NCBI RefSeq assembly: GCF_034718895.1
Contig: NZ_JAYERP010000001.1
Span: 372,001-436,000, forward strand
Direction of reading: 5' to 3'
DNA length: 64,000 nt
DNA from: Paenibacillus phoenicis
GTDB lineage: Bacteria > Bacillota > Bacilli > Paenibacillales > Paenibacillaceae
A program made the position numbers and the translations under genes. Each line of letters begins with the position of its first letter. Position 1 is the stretch's first letter. This document shows, piece by piece, positions 25,547 to 33,605 of the stretch. The notes below the pieces were generated by a model. It had not been told where the DNA came from. It saw only the letters and a list, made by a program, of their open reading frames with translations, and ran no database searches.

Positions 25547-25620
25547 GATAATTCCCCTTTGCAAAAATTCAATATTTGCATTGTACTATAATGCTCGTCA
25601 CCTGTCATGATACGTAAAAA

Positions 25621-25650
25621 ATGAAAAAGACCCAAACCGTTAAGTTTGGA
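25621..25650 (-). terminator. Orphaned terminator next to the IS3-like element
   Basis: On the reverse strand CCAAAC pairs with GTTTGG, followed by GTCTTTTTC. No intact gene now feeds into it from upstream on that strand; the IS separates it from the truncated gene at 26867-27050, to which it probably once belonged. Confidence 0.6.
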
Positions 25651-25728
25651 TCTGAAGTGCACCCCTTAGAATAGACATTGGAAACCCCCCCTGGTTATTC
25701 CGATGAATTCTAGGGGGTGCATTTTTTA

Positions 25729-26126
25729 TTGCAATCAAAGGACAACGATTTAAATCATACTCTGAGGAACTGAAGTTGGAGGCGATACGTCTTTATTTGG
25801 AGGCAAAATGGACGTATCGGCAGATTAATGAGCACTTAGGGATTCAAGATAAGGATCGGATGAAACGCTGGATGCGAAAATATCGCGAACAGGGGGAGTT
25901 TGGTCTACTCGACCAAAGGGGGAGACGAAAGGAATATGTGGATCAGGACCGCTATACGAAGCAGTTACAACGGGAGAATGAAATGCTAAAAAAGTGTTTG
26001 GAAATCTGGAAACAGGAGGTAAAGAACAAAGGTATGCATCCATTCGGAAAGCCTCACAAGGGTACAACATCAGCAGCTTGTGCAAGTTGTTTGGTGTCTC
26101 CAGAAGTGGATACTACGCTTATTTGA
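25729..26126 (+). CDS. IS3-family OrfA (helix-turn-helix subunit)
   Basis: The frame reads AIKGQRFKSYSEELKLEAIR from an ATT codon at about 25729; an internal TTG at 25776 is the first conventional start. The HTH_28 region WTYRQINEHLGIQDKDRMKR binds the IS ends, and the leucine-zipper-like segment QLQRENEMLKKCLEIW precedes the A6G slippery run. Beyond that the frame is out of register with OrfB. Loss of an ATG start suggests decay. Boundaries are uncertain at the 5' side. Confidence 0.7.
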
Positions 26127-26828
26127 AACGTCAATTGAAGATGATTGATCGGGATCACGATGCAAAAGCCTTAATCCAAGCCGTATATAATCGCTATCGT
26201 GGTATCTACGGCTATCGACAAATTCAACTCTTCCTACTGCAAGACGAGGAGGTGTGGATGAATCATAAAAAGGTTCTTCGTTTAATGCAACAATTAGGGC
26301 TACGTTCACACATTCGACGTAAGCACCGTTTTAACTATGCTTCGAATGTAGGCAGCCGCGTCGCTGAGAATACGCTGCAACGTCAATTTAAGGCGGATGC
26401 CCCTAACCAGAAATGGGTAAGACTTATTTAATAATGAAATCGTAGCGTATCACATGAGTCTACGTAATGATAATCAGCTTGTACTTCAAACCTTTGAGAA
26501 GGCCTTGAATCAAACGAAAGACGTGACGGGATTGATCGTTCACAGCGATCAAGGATTCCAGTACACGCCTCACGCCTACCACGACATGCTGCTGAAGGTT
26601 GGCGCCCGAATCAGCATGTCTAGACGAGGCAATTGTCATGACAAAGCCTCTATGGAGAGCTTCTTCTCGCATCTCAAAACAGAAGGGCTCTATCCCTATC
26701 ATATCCGAACTCTAGACGAGACACAAAGGCGAATTGAAGAATATATTGAGTTTTACAACAACAAACGACCACAAAGAAAACTAAACAAGCTGACGCCGAG
26801 TGAGTTTCGACGCCAGCTCGTAGCCTAG
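25994..26828 (+). pseudogene. IS3-family OrfB transposase with internal deletion
   Basis: OrfB begins in the -1 frame after the slippery run and shows the HTH_21-like LCKLFGVSRSGYYAYLKRQ and YRGIYGYRQIQLFLLQ. At about 26418 NQKWV jumps to DLFNNEIVAYHMSLR in another frame: the TDVT strand with the first DDE aspartate is missing. The rest is preserved: HSDQGFQYT (second Asp), KASMESFFSHLKTE (Glu), and the conserved end YNNKRPQRKLNKLTPSEFR. It is inactive without complementation. Confidence 0.85.
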
Positions 26829-26866
26829 GGGCTTTTTCCAATGTCCACTAAACGGGGGCTTGACCA

Positions 26867-27050
26867 AAAAGCAAAGGCGGCTTAATTTTTTCTTCTCTTC
26901 AATCAATTCATTGCTGGAAATTCCGAGTATCTCGTATGCCTGTTGTACCATATCACGATCTTTATCGAATATTGGATTCGACAGGTCGTAGATTCCGCTT
27001 TTGGCTGTGACATGATGGAGGCTTTAAACCATAGGATGGAAGCTTGTCAT
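26867..27050 (-). pseudogene. Small gene truncated by the IS element
   Basis: From ATG 27050 (GGAGAG site) the frame reads MTSFHPMV, an in-frame TAA, then SLHHVTAKSGIYDLSNPIFD and KDRDMVQQAYEILGISSNEL up to the IS edge. The C-terminus is lost in the insertion; a matching terminator survives on the far side at 25621-25650. I do not recognise the family. The charged helical end suggests a small cytosolic protein. Confidence 0.45.
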
Positions 27051-27117
27051 ACTCTCCTTCCCGATGTACCATCAAACTTCGATTAATTCAAAACATTTAG
27101 ATGGAGGAGATGTATTC

Positions 27118-27390
27118 ATGCAACAATTCGGTCCAGAATGGTTAAAACCGGCTTTTGATCATAGGTTTAATGAATTGGTGAGGCAAGCGGGTATGCAGCG
27201 GGAGATTGATCAATTACAAAACAGGCATCGAGAACTTGAGAATTTACTAAAAAGTGAGTTATCACAAGCCCAGTATGAGTTATATCTTGAGATGGAAGAG
27301 ATCATCAATTATCGCAATACTCTCATAATACAGCAGTTATACTTTGCTGGACTAAAGGATGGGGTTCAGTTGTTGAGAGAGTTACTATAG
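27118..27390 (+). CDS. Small helical hypothetical protein
   Basis: A 90-residue protein beginning MQQFGPEWLKPAFDHRFNEL after a clear GGAGGAG site. It is almost wholly helical, with a likely coiled coil (QREIDQLQNRHRELENLLKS) and a C-terminal NTLIIQQLYFAGLKDGVQLL segment. The layout recalls small phage- or plasmid-associated proteins of the DUF6809 kind, but I cannot assign it. It is AT-rich, lies between IS debris and an XRE regulator, and has its own terminator. Confidence 0.6.
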   Translation: MQQFGPEWLKPAFDHRFNELVRQAGMQREIDQLQNRHRELENLLKSELSQAQYELYLEMEEIINYRNTLIIQQLYFAGLKDGVQLLRELL

Positions 27391-27412
27391 TCTGCCATAA
27401 GGCAATTTGATA

Positions 27413-27463
27413 AAAGATCGTTTTGATATTGGATTTTCCTTATCAATACGATCTTTATTTTGG
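27413..27463 (+). terminator. Terminator after the small helical protein
   Basis: AAAGATCGT pairs with ACGATCTTT, extended by TGATA/TATCA inside, followed by ATTTTGG. Confidence 0.75.
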
Positions 27464-27511
27464 ATTCTTCGATTGATGTTGGACTCTGACATTCAAGTTG
27501 AGTATAGGTTA

Positions 27512-27565
27512 CGACAGCAATAGCCAGTCCTCTCTGTTATTCCAGAGAGGGGTTGGCGACAGCAA
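27512..27565. repeat. Hairpin bounded by a 9-bp direct repeat
   Basis: The direct repeat CGACAGCAA at 27512-27520 and 27557-27565 flanks a stem formed by GCCAGTCCTCTCTG and CCAGAGAGGGGTTGGC. The 54-bp unit lies in a non-coding stretch between the small protein and the XRE gene. It may be a tiny palindromic insertion with target duplication or a structured RNA; nothing decides between these. Confidence 0.45.
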
Positions 27566-27610
27566 AATCCTTCCGACCATCTGTTAAAGATGTCGTTCCG
27601 CTGAGGATTG

Positions 27611-27853
27611 TTATTCCTTATCATCAACCTCGCCATATTCATTTTCAACAAGTTTGATCATCTCTGAAGGCGTAGTGTTAAGAGCCTTCGACAATGCAAA
27701 TATCGTTGTAAGGGTCGGTTGATAAATACTTCTTTCCAACATTGAAATGTATGTCCGGTCAAGGTCACTCCTGAAGGCAAGTTCCTCTTGGGACATCTTT
27801 TTGGTAACTCTCAAGGACTTAAGAACTTTGGCGAATGATAATTCTAAAGTCAT
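27611..27853 (-). CDS. XRE-family helix-turn-helix regulator
   Basis: An 80-residue single-domain HTH_3 protein. The recognition region is KKMSQEELAFRSDLDRTYIS followed by MLERSIYQPTLTTIFALSKA, the Cro/C1 pattern. The start is ATG 27853 with AAGGGGG upstream; a GTG two codons earlier is less likely. Such short regulators are common in mobile regions and restriction-modification loci. No partner gene is left here, and its targets are unknown. Confidence 0.85.
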   Translation of the reverse strand: MTLELSFAKVLKSLRVTKKMSQEELAFRSDLDRTYISMLERSIYQPTLTTIFALSKALNTTPSEMIKLVENEYGEVDDKE

Positions 27854-28008
27854 AAACACGCCCCCTTAAATTTTCTATTATTATTCAGTATGGGAGCAAT
27901 TTCCACGTAGTATACTCTACAAATGGGGTTTATTTTGGGATAACTTTGTAGTAATATTGAACTACGAATAGTTCTAAAGACTCAAAATGACACTAACTGT
28001 TATAGGCA

Positions 28009-28038
28009 TTGTCGCATTTAGTCTATTATGCGGATAAT
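28009..28038 (+). promoter_or_regulatory. Candidate promoter of the c-di-GMP riboswitch transcript
   Basis: TTGTCG (28009-28014), 18 bp, GATAAT (28033-28038), about 40 bp before the aptamer. The matches are moderate. The rest of 27864-28008 is AT-rich without other recognisable features. Confidence 0.4.
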
Positions 28039-28069
28039 TGTTGAAAGATGACGTGAACTTCATATTTCT

Positions 28070-28158
28070 CATATCGAAAGGCAAACCTATTGAAAAATAG
28101 GGACGCAAAACTATGGACCTAAGGAAGTTGATTCTACGGTCGCCAAGTTGCCAAGAGT
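28070..28158 (+). promoter_or_regulatory. Cyclic di-GMP-I (GEMM-I) riboswitch
   Basis: The conserved GEMM-I elements appear in order. They are GGCAAACC (28080-28087), a stem capped by a GAAA tetraloop (TATT-GAAA-AATA), GGGACGCAAA (28100-28109), then GGACCTAAG with TACGGTC forming a CCUAAG-type tetraloop receptor in the second arm. GCCAAGTTGCC closes the three-way junction at 28142-28152. A terminator hairpin follows at once, indicating transcriptional control. It precedes genes for a receiver relic, FapA and an HD-GYP phosphodiesterase, so the second messenger would control its own turnover or responder proteins. Confidence 0.92.
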
Positions 28159-28173
28159 GAGGTGAATGTATCT

Positions 28174-28207
28174 AAAACATCACTCCTATGGATGTTTTTT
28201 TATTTTT
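28174..28207 (+). terminator. Expression-platform terminator of the c-di-GMP riboswitch
   Basis: AAAACATC (28174-28181) pairs with GATGTTTT (28191-28198), and the U-tract runs to about 28207. The preceding AGTGAGGTG can alternatively pair with CATCACT (28179-28185), which would give a competing anti-terminator. Confidence 0.75.
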
Positions 28208-28224
28208 ACTCGGGAGGGACAAAT

Positions 28225-28466
28225 ATGGCAAGAATCCTGATCGCTGACGACAGCCCTTCTATTCGTTTCTTGATCTCAGCCTTAGTTACCGAAGCAAGCC
28301 ATGAGGTTGTCTTACAAGCTAAAGACGGACTCGAGGCACTAAACGCATACTACGAAACGAATCCCGATTTATTAGACTGAAAAAGGATGTAAAAGTACTT
28401 TCAAAACCATTTGATGTCAATGAGTTTTTCGAATCTATTGCCACAACCTTAGCCAACCATAGTTGA
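28225..28466 (+). pseudogene. Response-regulator receiver with central deletion
   Basis: The first 50 codons (MARILIADDSPSIRFLISAL onward, with the acidic DDS pocket) are a normal CheY-like receiver up to YYETNPDLL. The sequence then jumps, with a frameshift, to RLKKDVKVLSKPFDVNEFFE and ends IATTLANHS. The missing segment would contain the phosphorylated Asp, so the product is dead. The switch-Lys motif KPF survives. It has a GGGAGGG site and was the first gene of the riboswitch operon, ahead of fapA. Confidence 0.85.
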
Positions 28467-28559
28467 TAGGAAAATAGATTCAAGGACCTCTCACACATAA
28501 GACTCATACTAAATATCCGAAAATTCAGATATTATCTGGCTTGTAGTGAGGTGTTTCCA

Positions 28560-30425
28560 ATGTCAGAACATATCAGTGAACAAGAAATCATTAATTTGTT
28601 GAAAAAACTTGACGAAGCTCCTAGTTCTCAGGTATGTGAAGAGGCTGGATCATTCTCATCTACTACTCAAGGAGTAGACGCAAATGCTGTGGTCACTGAT
28701 GGGTTTATTAAGGTTGAACAAGGCAAGATTACGGTTGGAAACCCCACCAATGGTGGTAAGTTTCCGGCTATTAATGCGACTCCACCAGTCAAGTTAATGG
28801 TGGATGGAAAACAGATCGATAAAGAGACGAAGGTTACATCTGAAAGCGTGATCAAATGGGAGATTGAAGAAAAGCCTTTATTTGAGATAACTGTATCGGA
28901 TGACAAAATAGAAGCATATCTAACTATTAATCGGACACAAAGATATGCGTGGATATTAGCAGATAAGACTCCTTCATTAAATGTGACTTTGACTGCTGAG
29001 GAAGATCTTACAATTATATTGGAAACTTTGAGTTTACAAGATATTATTACGGCTGTTGAAAATATGAAGATAAAAATGAATCTTGATGTTGTGGCGATTC
29101 AAACGGAGATCCTCCGACCTTCTTTTCGACCTGTAACCATTGCTAGGGGTAAAGCCCCAGTCCAAGGTCGGGATGCACAACTTGATCTATATTTCTCTGA
29201 AAATATCGAGAACATATTTACTGAGGTCAGGGGTTATATCGACTATAAAAATCATATGAAAATTCCTTCCGTCAAGAGCGGAGATGTTATCGCCAAAAAG
29301 ACCCCTCCTGTCGAAGGCCAGGCGGGGTATGATGTTTTCGGAAACGTGTTGCTCCCAGAACCAGTCAAGGACATTCGTATTGCAGGAAAGGATAATGTGG
29401 AGATAACACCCGATTCCATCGTCATTGCTCTAAAGGAAGGGCGACCTAGAGTTACAGGAAATCGGATCAAATACTTTGATATCAACACGGCATTTATCGT
29501 ACCAGGAAACGTTGATATGCAGACGGGAAATATTGTGTTTGCTGGTGATGTGATCGTGTATGGCGATGTCACGGACAACATGATCATTGAATCACTTGGA
29601 AACATTTATGTGGCTGGCAGTGTTTTCAATGCAACATTAACCGCGACTGGCAGTATCGCAGTCAAGGGAAACGTAATAGGAAGTAATCTTTATTCAGGGT
29701 ATTTCGGAATGCTTTACAACCGACTCTATAACAGTTCTAAACAATTGATCGAAATACTTGAAAAAATGATGGAAAGTGCGAAGTTATTGCTTCATGAGTT
29801 GGCCAAGAAAAATATGCAGGTACGTTATGGACAAGTCTTAGTGCTGATTACGGAAAACAAATATCAGCAAGTCGGGGATGTTGTGAAAGAATTGTTAGGC
29901 GTAATTTCTAGTATTCAATCTTACAATAAAAATGATTTACAGCAGTTGAACTATTACTTGGAGTTATTTCTGCAACCAACAAAAATAATTGAGGTAATGA
30001 CAGCACCGAAAATGGAAGATTTCTTGCGTATTCTGAAAGAAGCATATATGAGAGTCGCATTAAGTCAAGAAACGAATGTGCAAATTGTCATCAATCAGGG
30101 GCAAAAATCAATTCTCAAGTCGAATGGAGATATTCTCATTCGTAAAGAAGGAGTGATCCAATGCGATCTCTATTCAGCAGGGAACATCATCTTCTTATTG
30201 GACAATTCCGTATGTCGGGGTTCCAAACTTGAGGCGGGAGACACCATCTCAGCTATGTATGTTGGAGGGACTACTGGAGTATGGACAAGCCTTAAAGCTG
30301 CAAAGAAAGTTATTGTGAAGAAAATGTTTGAAGGCAAAATCATTGTGGACCGGTATAGTATGGATATCTTTGAACCAGTTGAAGAAATGACGTTTGACCG
30401 CAATACCATTAGACAAATGGCATAA
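28560..30425 (+). CDS. fapA: FapA (DUF342) family protein
   Basis: A 621-residue cytosolic protein of the FapA/DUF342 family. An N-terminal leader (to about residue 60) is followed by the DUF342 region, visible in KGKAPVQGRDAQLDLYF-type text (RGKAPVQGRDAQLDLYFSEN) and KKTPPVEGQAGYDVFGN. Right-handed beta-helix repeats follow in NIVFAGDVIVYGDVTDNMII and NIYVAGSVFNATLTATGSI. A helical insertion (about residues 385-500) interrupts the helix before DILIRKEGVIQCDLYSAGNI. FapA members are linked to flagellar assembly and polar localisation in Vibrio; their role in Firmicutes is unclear. Start chosen at ATG 28560 (GAGGTG site). Confidence 0.88.
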   Translation: MSEHISEQEIINLLKKLDEAPSSQVCEEAGSFSSTTQGVDANAVVTDGFIKVEQGKITVGNPTNGGKFPAINATPPVKLMVDGKQIDKETKVTSESVIKWEIEEKPLFEITVSDDKIEAYLTINRTQRYAWILADKTPSLNVTLTAEEDLTIILETLSLQDIITAVENMKIKMNLDVVAIQTEILRPSFRPVTIARGKAPVQGRDAQLDLYFSENIENIFTEVRGYIDYKNHMKIPSVKSGDVIAKKTPPVEGQAGYDVFGNVLLPEPVKDIRIAGKDNVEITPDSIVIALKEGRPRVTGNRIKYFDINTAFIVPGNVDMQTGNIVFAGDVIVYGDVTDNMIIESLGNIYVAGSVFNATLTATGSIAVKGNVIGSNLYSGYFGMLYNRLYNSSKQLIEILEKMMESAKLLLHELAKKNMQVRYGQVLVLITENKYQQVGDVVKELLGVISSIQSYNKNDLQQLNYYLELFLQPTKIIEVMTAPKMEDFLRILKEAYMRVALSQETNVQIVINQGQKSILKSNGDILIRKEGVIQCDLYSAGNIIFLLDNSVCRGSKLEAGDTISAMYVGGTTGVWTSLKAAKKVIVKKMFEGKIIVDRYSMDIFEPVEEMTFDRNTIRQMA

Positions 30426-30434
30426 GAAAACGGG

Positions 30435-31442
30435 GTGATTCTTATTGATAATACATGGTTTATTGGGAGAAGATTAAACAACAATATCTATTCCAAGCAA
30501 GGCAGTTTGCTTCTGCCAAAGAACAGTATTTTGAACACTCGCCATCTTGATCTTCTACGTCAACATGGAATCGAGATTGGGGCAGAAGATACCGAGTTGG
30601 TCACCGAAGTAATCGTTGATGAAGCGATATCTGAAGTTCAGTCGATTTATGAAAAGATACACCAAAATTCCAGTCAACTTTCAAATCAAGTTATCCGTCA
30701 TATTGTTATGCCGAAAATTCAAGAAATTTGTTTCAATAATAACCTTTCAAACGTCATATTGGACTTAAGCAAGAAAGATCATTACACTTATCGACATTGT
30801 ATCGGTGTTGCAATCCTCTCCTACTTAATTGGTAAATGGTTGGGGCTGAAAGAAGAGGAACTGAATGACCTCGCCGTAGCGGGGTTGCTTCATGACCTTG
30901 GAAAGACCAAGATCCCTGATTCGATCTTGAAAAAACCAGGCAAACTCAGTGTGGAAGAGTATTCTGAAATGAAACGCCATACTCACTTTGGGTATGAAAT
31001 GGTTAGCAATCTTCCAGGCATGTCGGAACAACAAGCATTGGTTGCCCTTCAGCATCATGAACGGGAAGATGGCAGCGGCTATCCTTTCGGGGTCAGCGGT
31101 GATAAGATCACTTACTTCAGCAAAATTGTAGCCGTTGCCGATGTGTTCCATACGATGGTTTCAGAGCGGGTGTATAAGAAGCCAGTTCCCTTATACCAAG
31201 TGTTTCAAGAAATCTATCAACGTGCATTCGGATTATTCGATCCGATCATTGTTCAATGTTTTATTACCAACGTAATGAACAGAATGATCGGGGATTCAGT
31301 TCTCTTATCAGATGGTCAAGTGGCTCGCATAGTTATGCTGCATCCAGATGACTTGATCAATCCGCTGGTTGAGTTTCAAGGGCAATTTTATGATCTGCGG
31401 CATTCTAAAAATAAAATCTTGGGCTTTACCAGCAACCAGTAA
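30435..31442 (+). CDS. HD-GYP domain c-di-GMP phosphodiesterase
   Basis: A 335-residue protein. An N-terminal region of about 115 residues without a receiver (IYSKQGSLLLPKNSILNTRH) precedes the HD-GYP domain. Metal and catalytic residues are complete: HCIGVA, HDLGKTKIP (His153-Asp154), HTHFGYEMV, and HHEREDGSGYP at about 207-217, where GYP marks a c-di-GMP hydrolase. VADVFHTMVSERVYKKP follows as usual. GTG 30435 starts it, 9 bp after fapA. The upstream c-di-GMP-I riboswitch suggests that substrate level controls synthesis of the enzyme. The adjacent deleted receiver may once have partnered it. Confidence 0.93.
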   Translation: MILIDNTWFIGRRLNNNIYSKQGSLLLPKNSILNTRHLDLLRQHGIEIGAEDTELVTEVIVDEAISEVQSIYEKIHQNSSQLSNQVIRHIVMPKIQEICFNNNLSNVILDLSKKDHYTYRHCIGVAILSYLIGKWLGLKEEELNDLAVAGLLHDLGKTKIPDSILKKPGKLSVEEYSEMKRHTHFGYEMVSNLPGMSEQQALVALQHHEREDGSGYPFGVSGDKITYFSKIVAVADVFHTMVSERVYKKPVPLYQVFQEIYQRAFGLFDPIIVQCFITNVMNRMIGDSVLLSDGQVARIVMLHPDDLINPLVEFQGQFYDLRHSKNKILGFTSNQ

Positions 31443-31445
31443 CGA

Positions 31446-31580
31446 CGAGGTTGGGAAAATTCTGATATTTCGGGTGCATTAAAGGAACTCTTTAAACATG
31501 CGAATATTGCGCTGTATAAAGAGAAGCGGAAACGGGCAAAGGCATTGAACGGAAAAAGACTCGGCATTGAAAAACAGTAA
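31446..31580 (+). pseudogene. GGDEF-like C-terminal remnant
   Basis: Directly after the HD-GYP stop codon, and in the same frame, the DNA encodes ALKELFKHANIALYKEKRKR and AKALNGKRLGIEKQ. The pattern ELxxHADxALYxAK is the C-terminal helix of GGDEF diguanylate cyclase domains. No catalytic part remains. It suggests that a cyclase gene formerly followed the phosphodiesterase. Confidence 0.5.
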
Positions 31581-31613
31581 TTGAGATGAGAGGTACGTAC
31601 AACCTATGTAATA

Positions 31614-31759
31614 GGGGCTGTAAAATAAACTGTGTAAACTCTCCAACCAATCTATTAAACTAGGAGAAAGGTTGGATGGAAAGGATGAACATAGTGGCCC
31701 CAAAGTTCAGCAGAGATCAAGTGAAGGCCTTCATTAAAGACAACGATTTTCCAGATTAG
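31614..31759 (+). mobile_element. IS256-family relic (left end and transposase N-terminus)
   Basis: GGGGCTGTAAAATAAACTGT at 31614-31633 resembles IS256-family terminal repeats. A frame from ATG 31676 reads MERMNIVAPKFSRDQVKAFI then KDNDFPD and stops, the start of a mutator-type transposase. The remainder of the element is missing. Confidence 0.5.
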
Positions 31760-31951
31760 CAAGGTGACTTTAACAGGTGATTTGCCGGTGGCCCACTAAC
31801 CATTGCACGTCCATAGCTTCGCGTGTGATACGAGATCAGAAGTGTCTCAACCAGCTTAATCATGGTTTGCGCAATAGTGGGTGAACAGTTTGTGTAACGG
31901 GCTTGTTCGCCCCAATTCTTGATCGTTCTCTCCCGACTACAGCTATCATAA

Positions 31952-31989
31952 ATCAAAAAGAGGCTAACCAGATTAAGCTGGCTAACCTC
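31952..31989 (-). terminator. Terminator on the reverse strand in the erosion zone
   Basis: On the reverse strand GAGGTTAGCCAG pairs with CTGGTTAGCCTC, followed by TTTTTG. No intact gene feeds it. Confidence 0.6.
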
Positions 31990-32083
31990 ATAATACGAAA
32001 ATTCTTGACAGACTCCGAAAATGTCCATTACCCTGAGCATTTTCTACGCTCTCAACAATTTGAATTATCTTGTTGAAGTTACC

Positions 32084-32131
32084 AGCCTAACCCCGATGAT
32101 GTTTTTAAAGGGTTAGGCTGCTTTTCGTTTT
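32084..32131 (+). terminator. Terminator downstream of the erosion zone
   Basis: AGCCTAACCC (32084-32093) pairs with GGGTTAGGCT (32110-32119), followed by GCTTTTCGTTTT. It may also protect against read-through of the convergent RlmD gene, but the T-tract is on the + strand. Confidence 0.65.
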
Positions 32132-32153
32132 GACAACTGGTTTAGGCGCCCTA

Positions 32154-33605
32154 TTATTTGTCAATACGATGTGTTGACACTACACACTCCACATGACTCG
32201 TCTGCGGAAACATATCCACCGGCTGCACCCATTCCAGCGCATATCCGCCGTCCAGCAGCGCTTTGCAATCCTTTGCCAGGGTGGACGGGTTGCAGGAGAC
32301 GTAGACGAAGCGCTTCGGTTTCGTCTTTAGCACCGCTTCGAGGAAGCGGGGATCCAGCCCGGTGCGCGGCGGGTCAGCGACGATGACGTCCGGGGCGAAT
32401 CCGGACTTGACCCAGCGGGGGAGTAACTCCTCGGCGTAACCGGTGTAAAACTGAGCGTTATCCCGGCCGTTCCGGGCTGCATTCGCTTTGGCGTCCTCGA
32501 CGGCTTCGGGGATCGATTCGATGCCGCGAACCTCCTTCGCGTAAGGTGCTAGCCACAGGCCGATCGTGCCGGTGCCGCAGTAGGCATCAACGACGGTTTC
32601 TTTACCCGTCAGACCCGCAGCTGCACGCACGGATTCATACAGCTTGACCGTTTGCAGCGGGTTCAGCTGGAAGAAGGCGCGGGGCGATAGCGTGAATTCC
32701 AGATCACCCAGCGATTCCTGAATGCTGTCTGCGCCCCACAAGATCTCTGTCCGGTTGCCAAATACGAGCGAGGTGTTCTTCGGATTCACGTTCATTGCGA
32801 TGCTGGTCAGCTCGGGCATCGCCAGTCGCAGCTCCTTGACCAGCTGCTCCCGGCGCGGCAGCTTGTCGTTGGCGGTGACTAGCGTGACTTGCAGCTGCCC
32901 GGATTGGAAGCCAACGCGGACGACAATCGTACGGACCAGCCCTTGGTTGCTTTTTTCCTTATATACTGGAATACCTAGTCGTTGAAGCACGTCCCGGGTC
33001 TTGTCCACCACCTCGTTCACCTTCGGGTGTTGAATGGGACAACCGGTAATATCGATCAGCTTATGGGAGTCGGCCGCATACAAGCCGGCGATCATGCCCT
33101 CTTGGGACATGCCTAATTGCAGCTGCGCCTTGTTACGGTAGCCCCAAGGGTGATCCATGCCCAGCATCGGCTTCAACCGCACGTCCTGCAGGCCGGCGTA
33201 ACGCGCAAACGCCTCCCGGATGATCTCCTCTTTGCCGGCTAACTGTCCCTCGTAGGACAGATGCTGGATCTGGCAGCCGCCGCAGATGCCGAACACCGGG
33301 CATGGCGCCTCCAACCGATGCGGAGAGCGCTTCTCGATCTTTCGAATCACGGCAGCGATATATTTAGGCTCCACGCGGGTAACCTCTGCATGTATGACCT
33401 CACCGGGAATACCGCCTTCGACGAACACGGCTTTCCGCCGATAATAGCCGACGCCTTCGCCGTTAATGCCCAGCCGCTTGATCGTCACGACGATCCGGTC
33501 GCCGGTACGTATCTCATCGGCCTGTTCCCGCTTGGCGATCGGCGGCTTGGGCCGCGATTGCGTTTTGTTGCCCGGGCGGTTGCCGGAATAGTTACGTTCT
33601 TTCAT
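32154..33605 (-). CDS. rlmD: 23S rRNA (uracil-C5)-methyltransferase RlmD/RlmCD type
   Basis: A 483-residue RumA/TrmA-family SAM methyltransferase acting on 23S rRNA. After a basic N-terminal tail comes a TRAM RNA-binding domain (about residues 33-92; GDRIVVTIKRLGINGEGVGY). The iron-sulfur cysteines are in CPVFGICGGCQIQH, and the SAM motif is VVDAYCGTGTIGLWLA. The catalytic base segment is DPPRTGLDPRF, and the nucleophile Cys is in FVYVSCNPSTLAKD. Firmicutes enzymes of this branch modify U747 and/or U1939; which applies here is undetermined. Its start overlaps the end of the small membrane protein gene by 14 bp. Confidence 0.9.
   Translation of the reverse strand: MKERNYSGNRPGNKTQSRPKPPIAKREQADEIRTGDRIVVTIKRLGINGEGVGYYRRKAVFVEGGIPGEVIHAEVTRVEPKYIAAVIRKIEKRSPHRLEAPCPVFGICGGCQIQHLSYEGQLAGKEEIIREAFARYAGLQDVRLKPMLGMDHPWGYRNKAQLQLGMSQEGMIAGLYAADSHKLIDITGCPIQHPKVNEVVDKTRDVLQRLGIPVYKEKSNQGLVRTIVVRVGFQSGQLQVTLVTANDKLPRREQLVKELRLAMPELTSIAMNVNPKNTSLVFGNRTEILWGADSIQESLGDLEFTLSPRAFFQLNPLQTVKLYESVRAAAGLTGKETVVDAYCGTGTIGLWLAPYAKEVRGIESIPEAVEDAKANAARNGRDNAQFYTGYAEELLPRWVKSGFAPDVIVADPPRTGLDPRFLEAVLKTKPKRFVYVSCNPSTLAKDCKALLDGGYALEWVQPVDMFPQTSHVECVVSTHRIDK

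Larger units (their letters stand above)
25653..26866 (+). mobile_element. Defective IS3-family (IS150-like) insertion sequence
   Basis: The element is 1214 bp with imperfect terminal inverted repeats that begin TG and share CCCC and GACATTGGAAA blocks (25653-25684; 26835-26866 reversed). Two consecutive frames encode OrfA and OrfB, with an A6G slippery run at 25988-25994 for -1 frameshifting. An internal deletion in OrfB removes the first catalytic Asp region, so it cannot transpose by itself. I saw no 3-bp target duplication. A cryptic short gene is interrupted on its right side. Confidence 0.85.
31760..32153. other. Non-coding decayed stretch with two hairpins
   Basis: About 390 bp without a supportable gene. 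A reverse-strand frame of 94 codons (31756-32040) runs straight through a terminator hairpin and matches nothing I know. Two terminators are present and are listed separately. The DNA looks like an erosion zone at the border of the AT-rich block. Confidence 0.5.

Noticed and set aside
31756..32040. A 94-codon reverse-strand frame in the erosion zone
   Set aside because: It contains a complete terminator hairpin with T-tract, lacks a convincing ribosome site and resembles no family I know.
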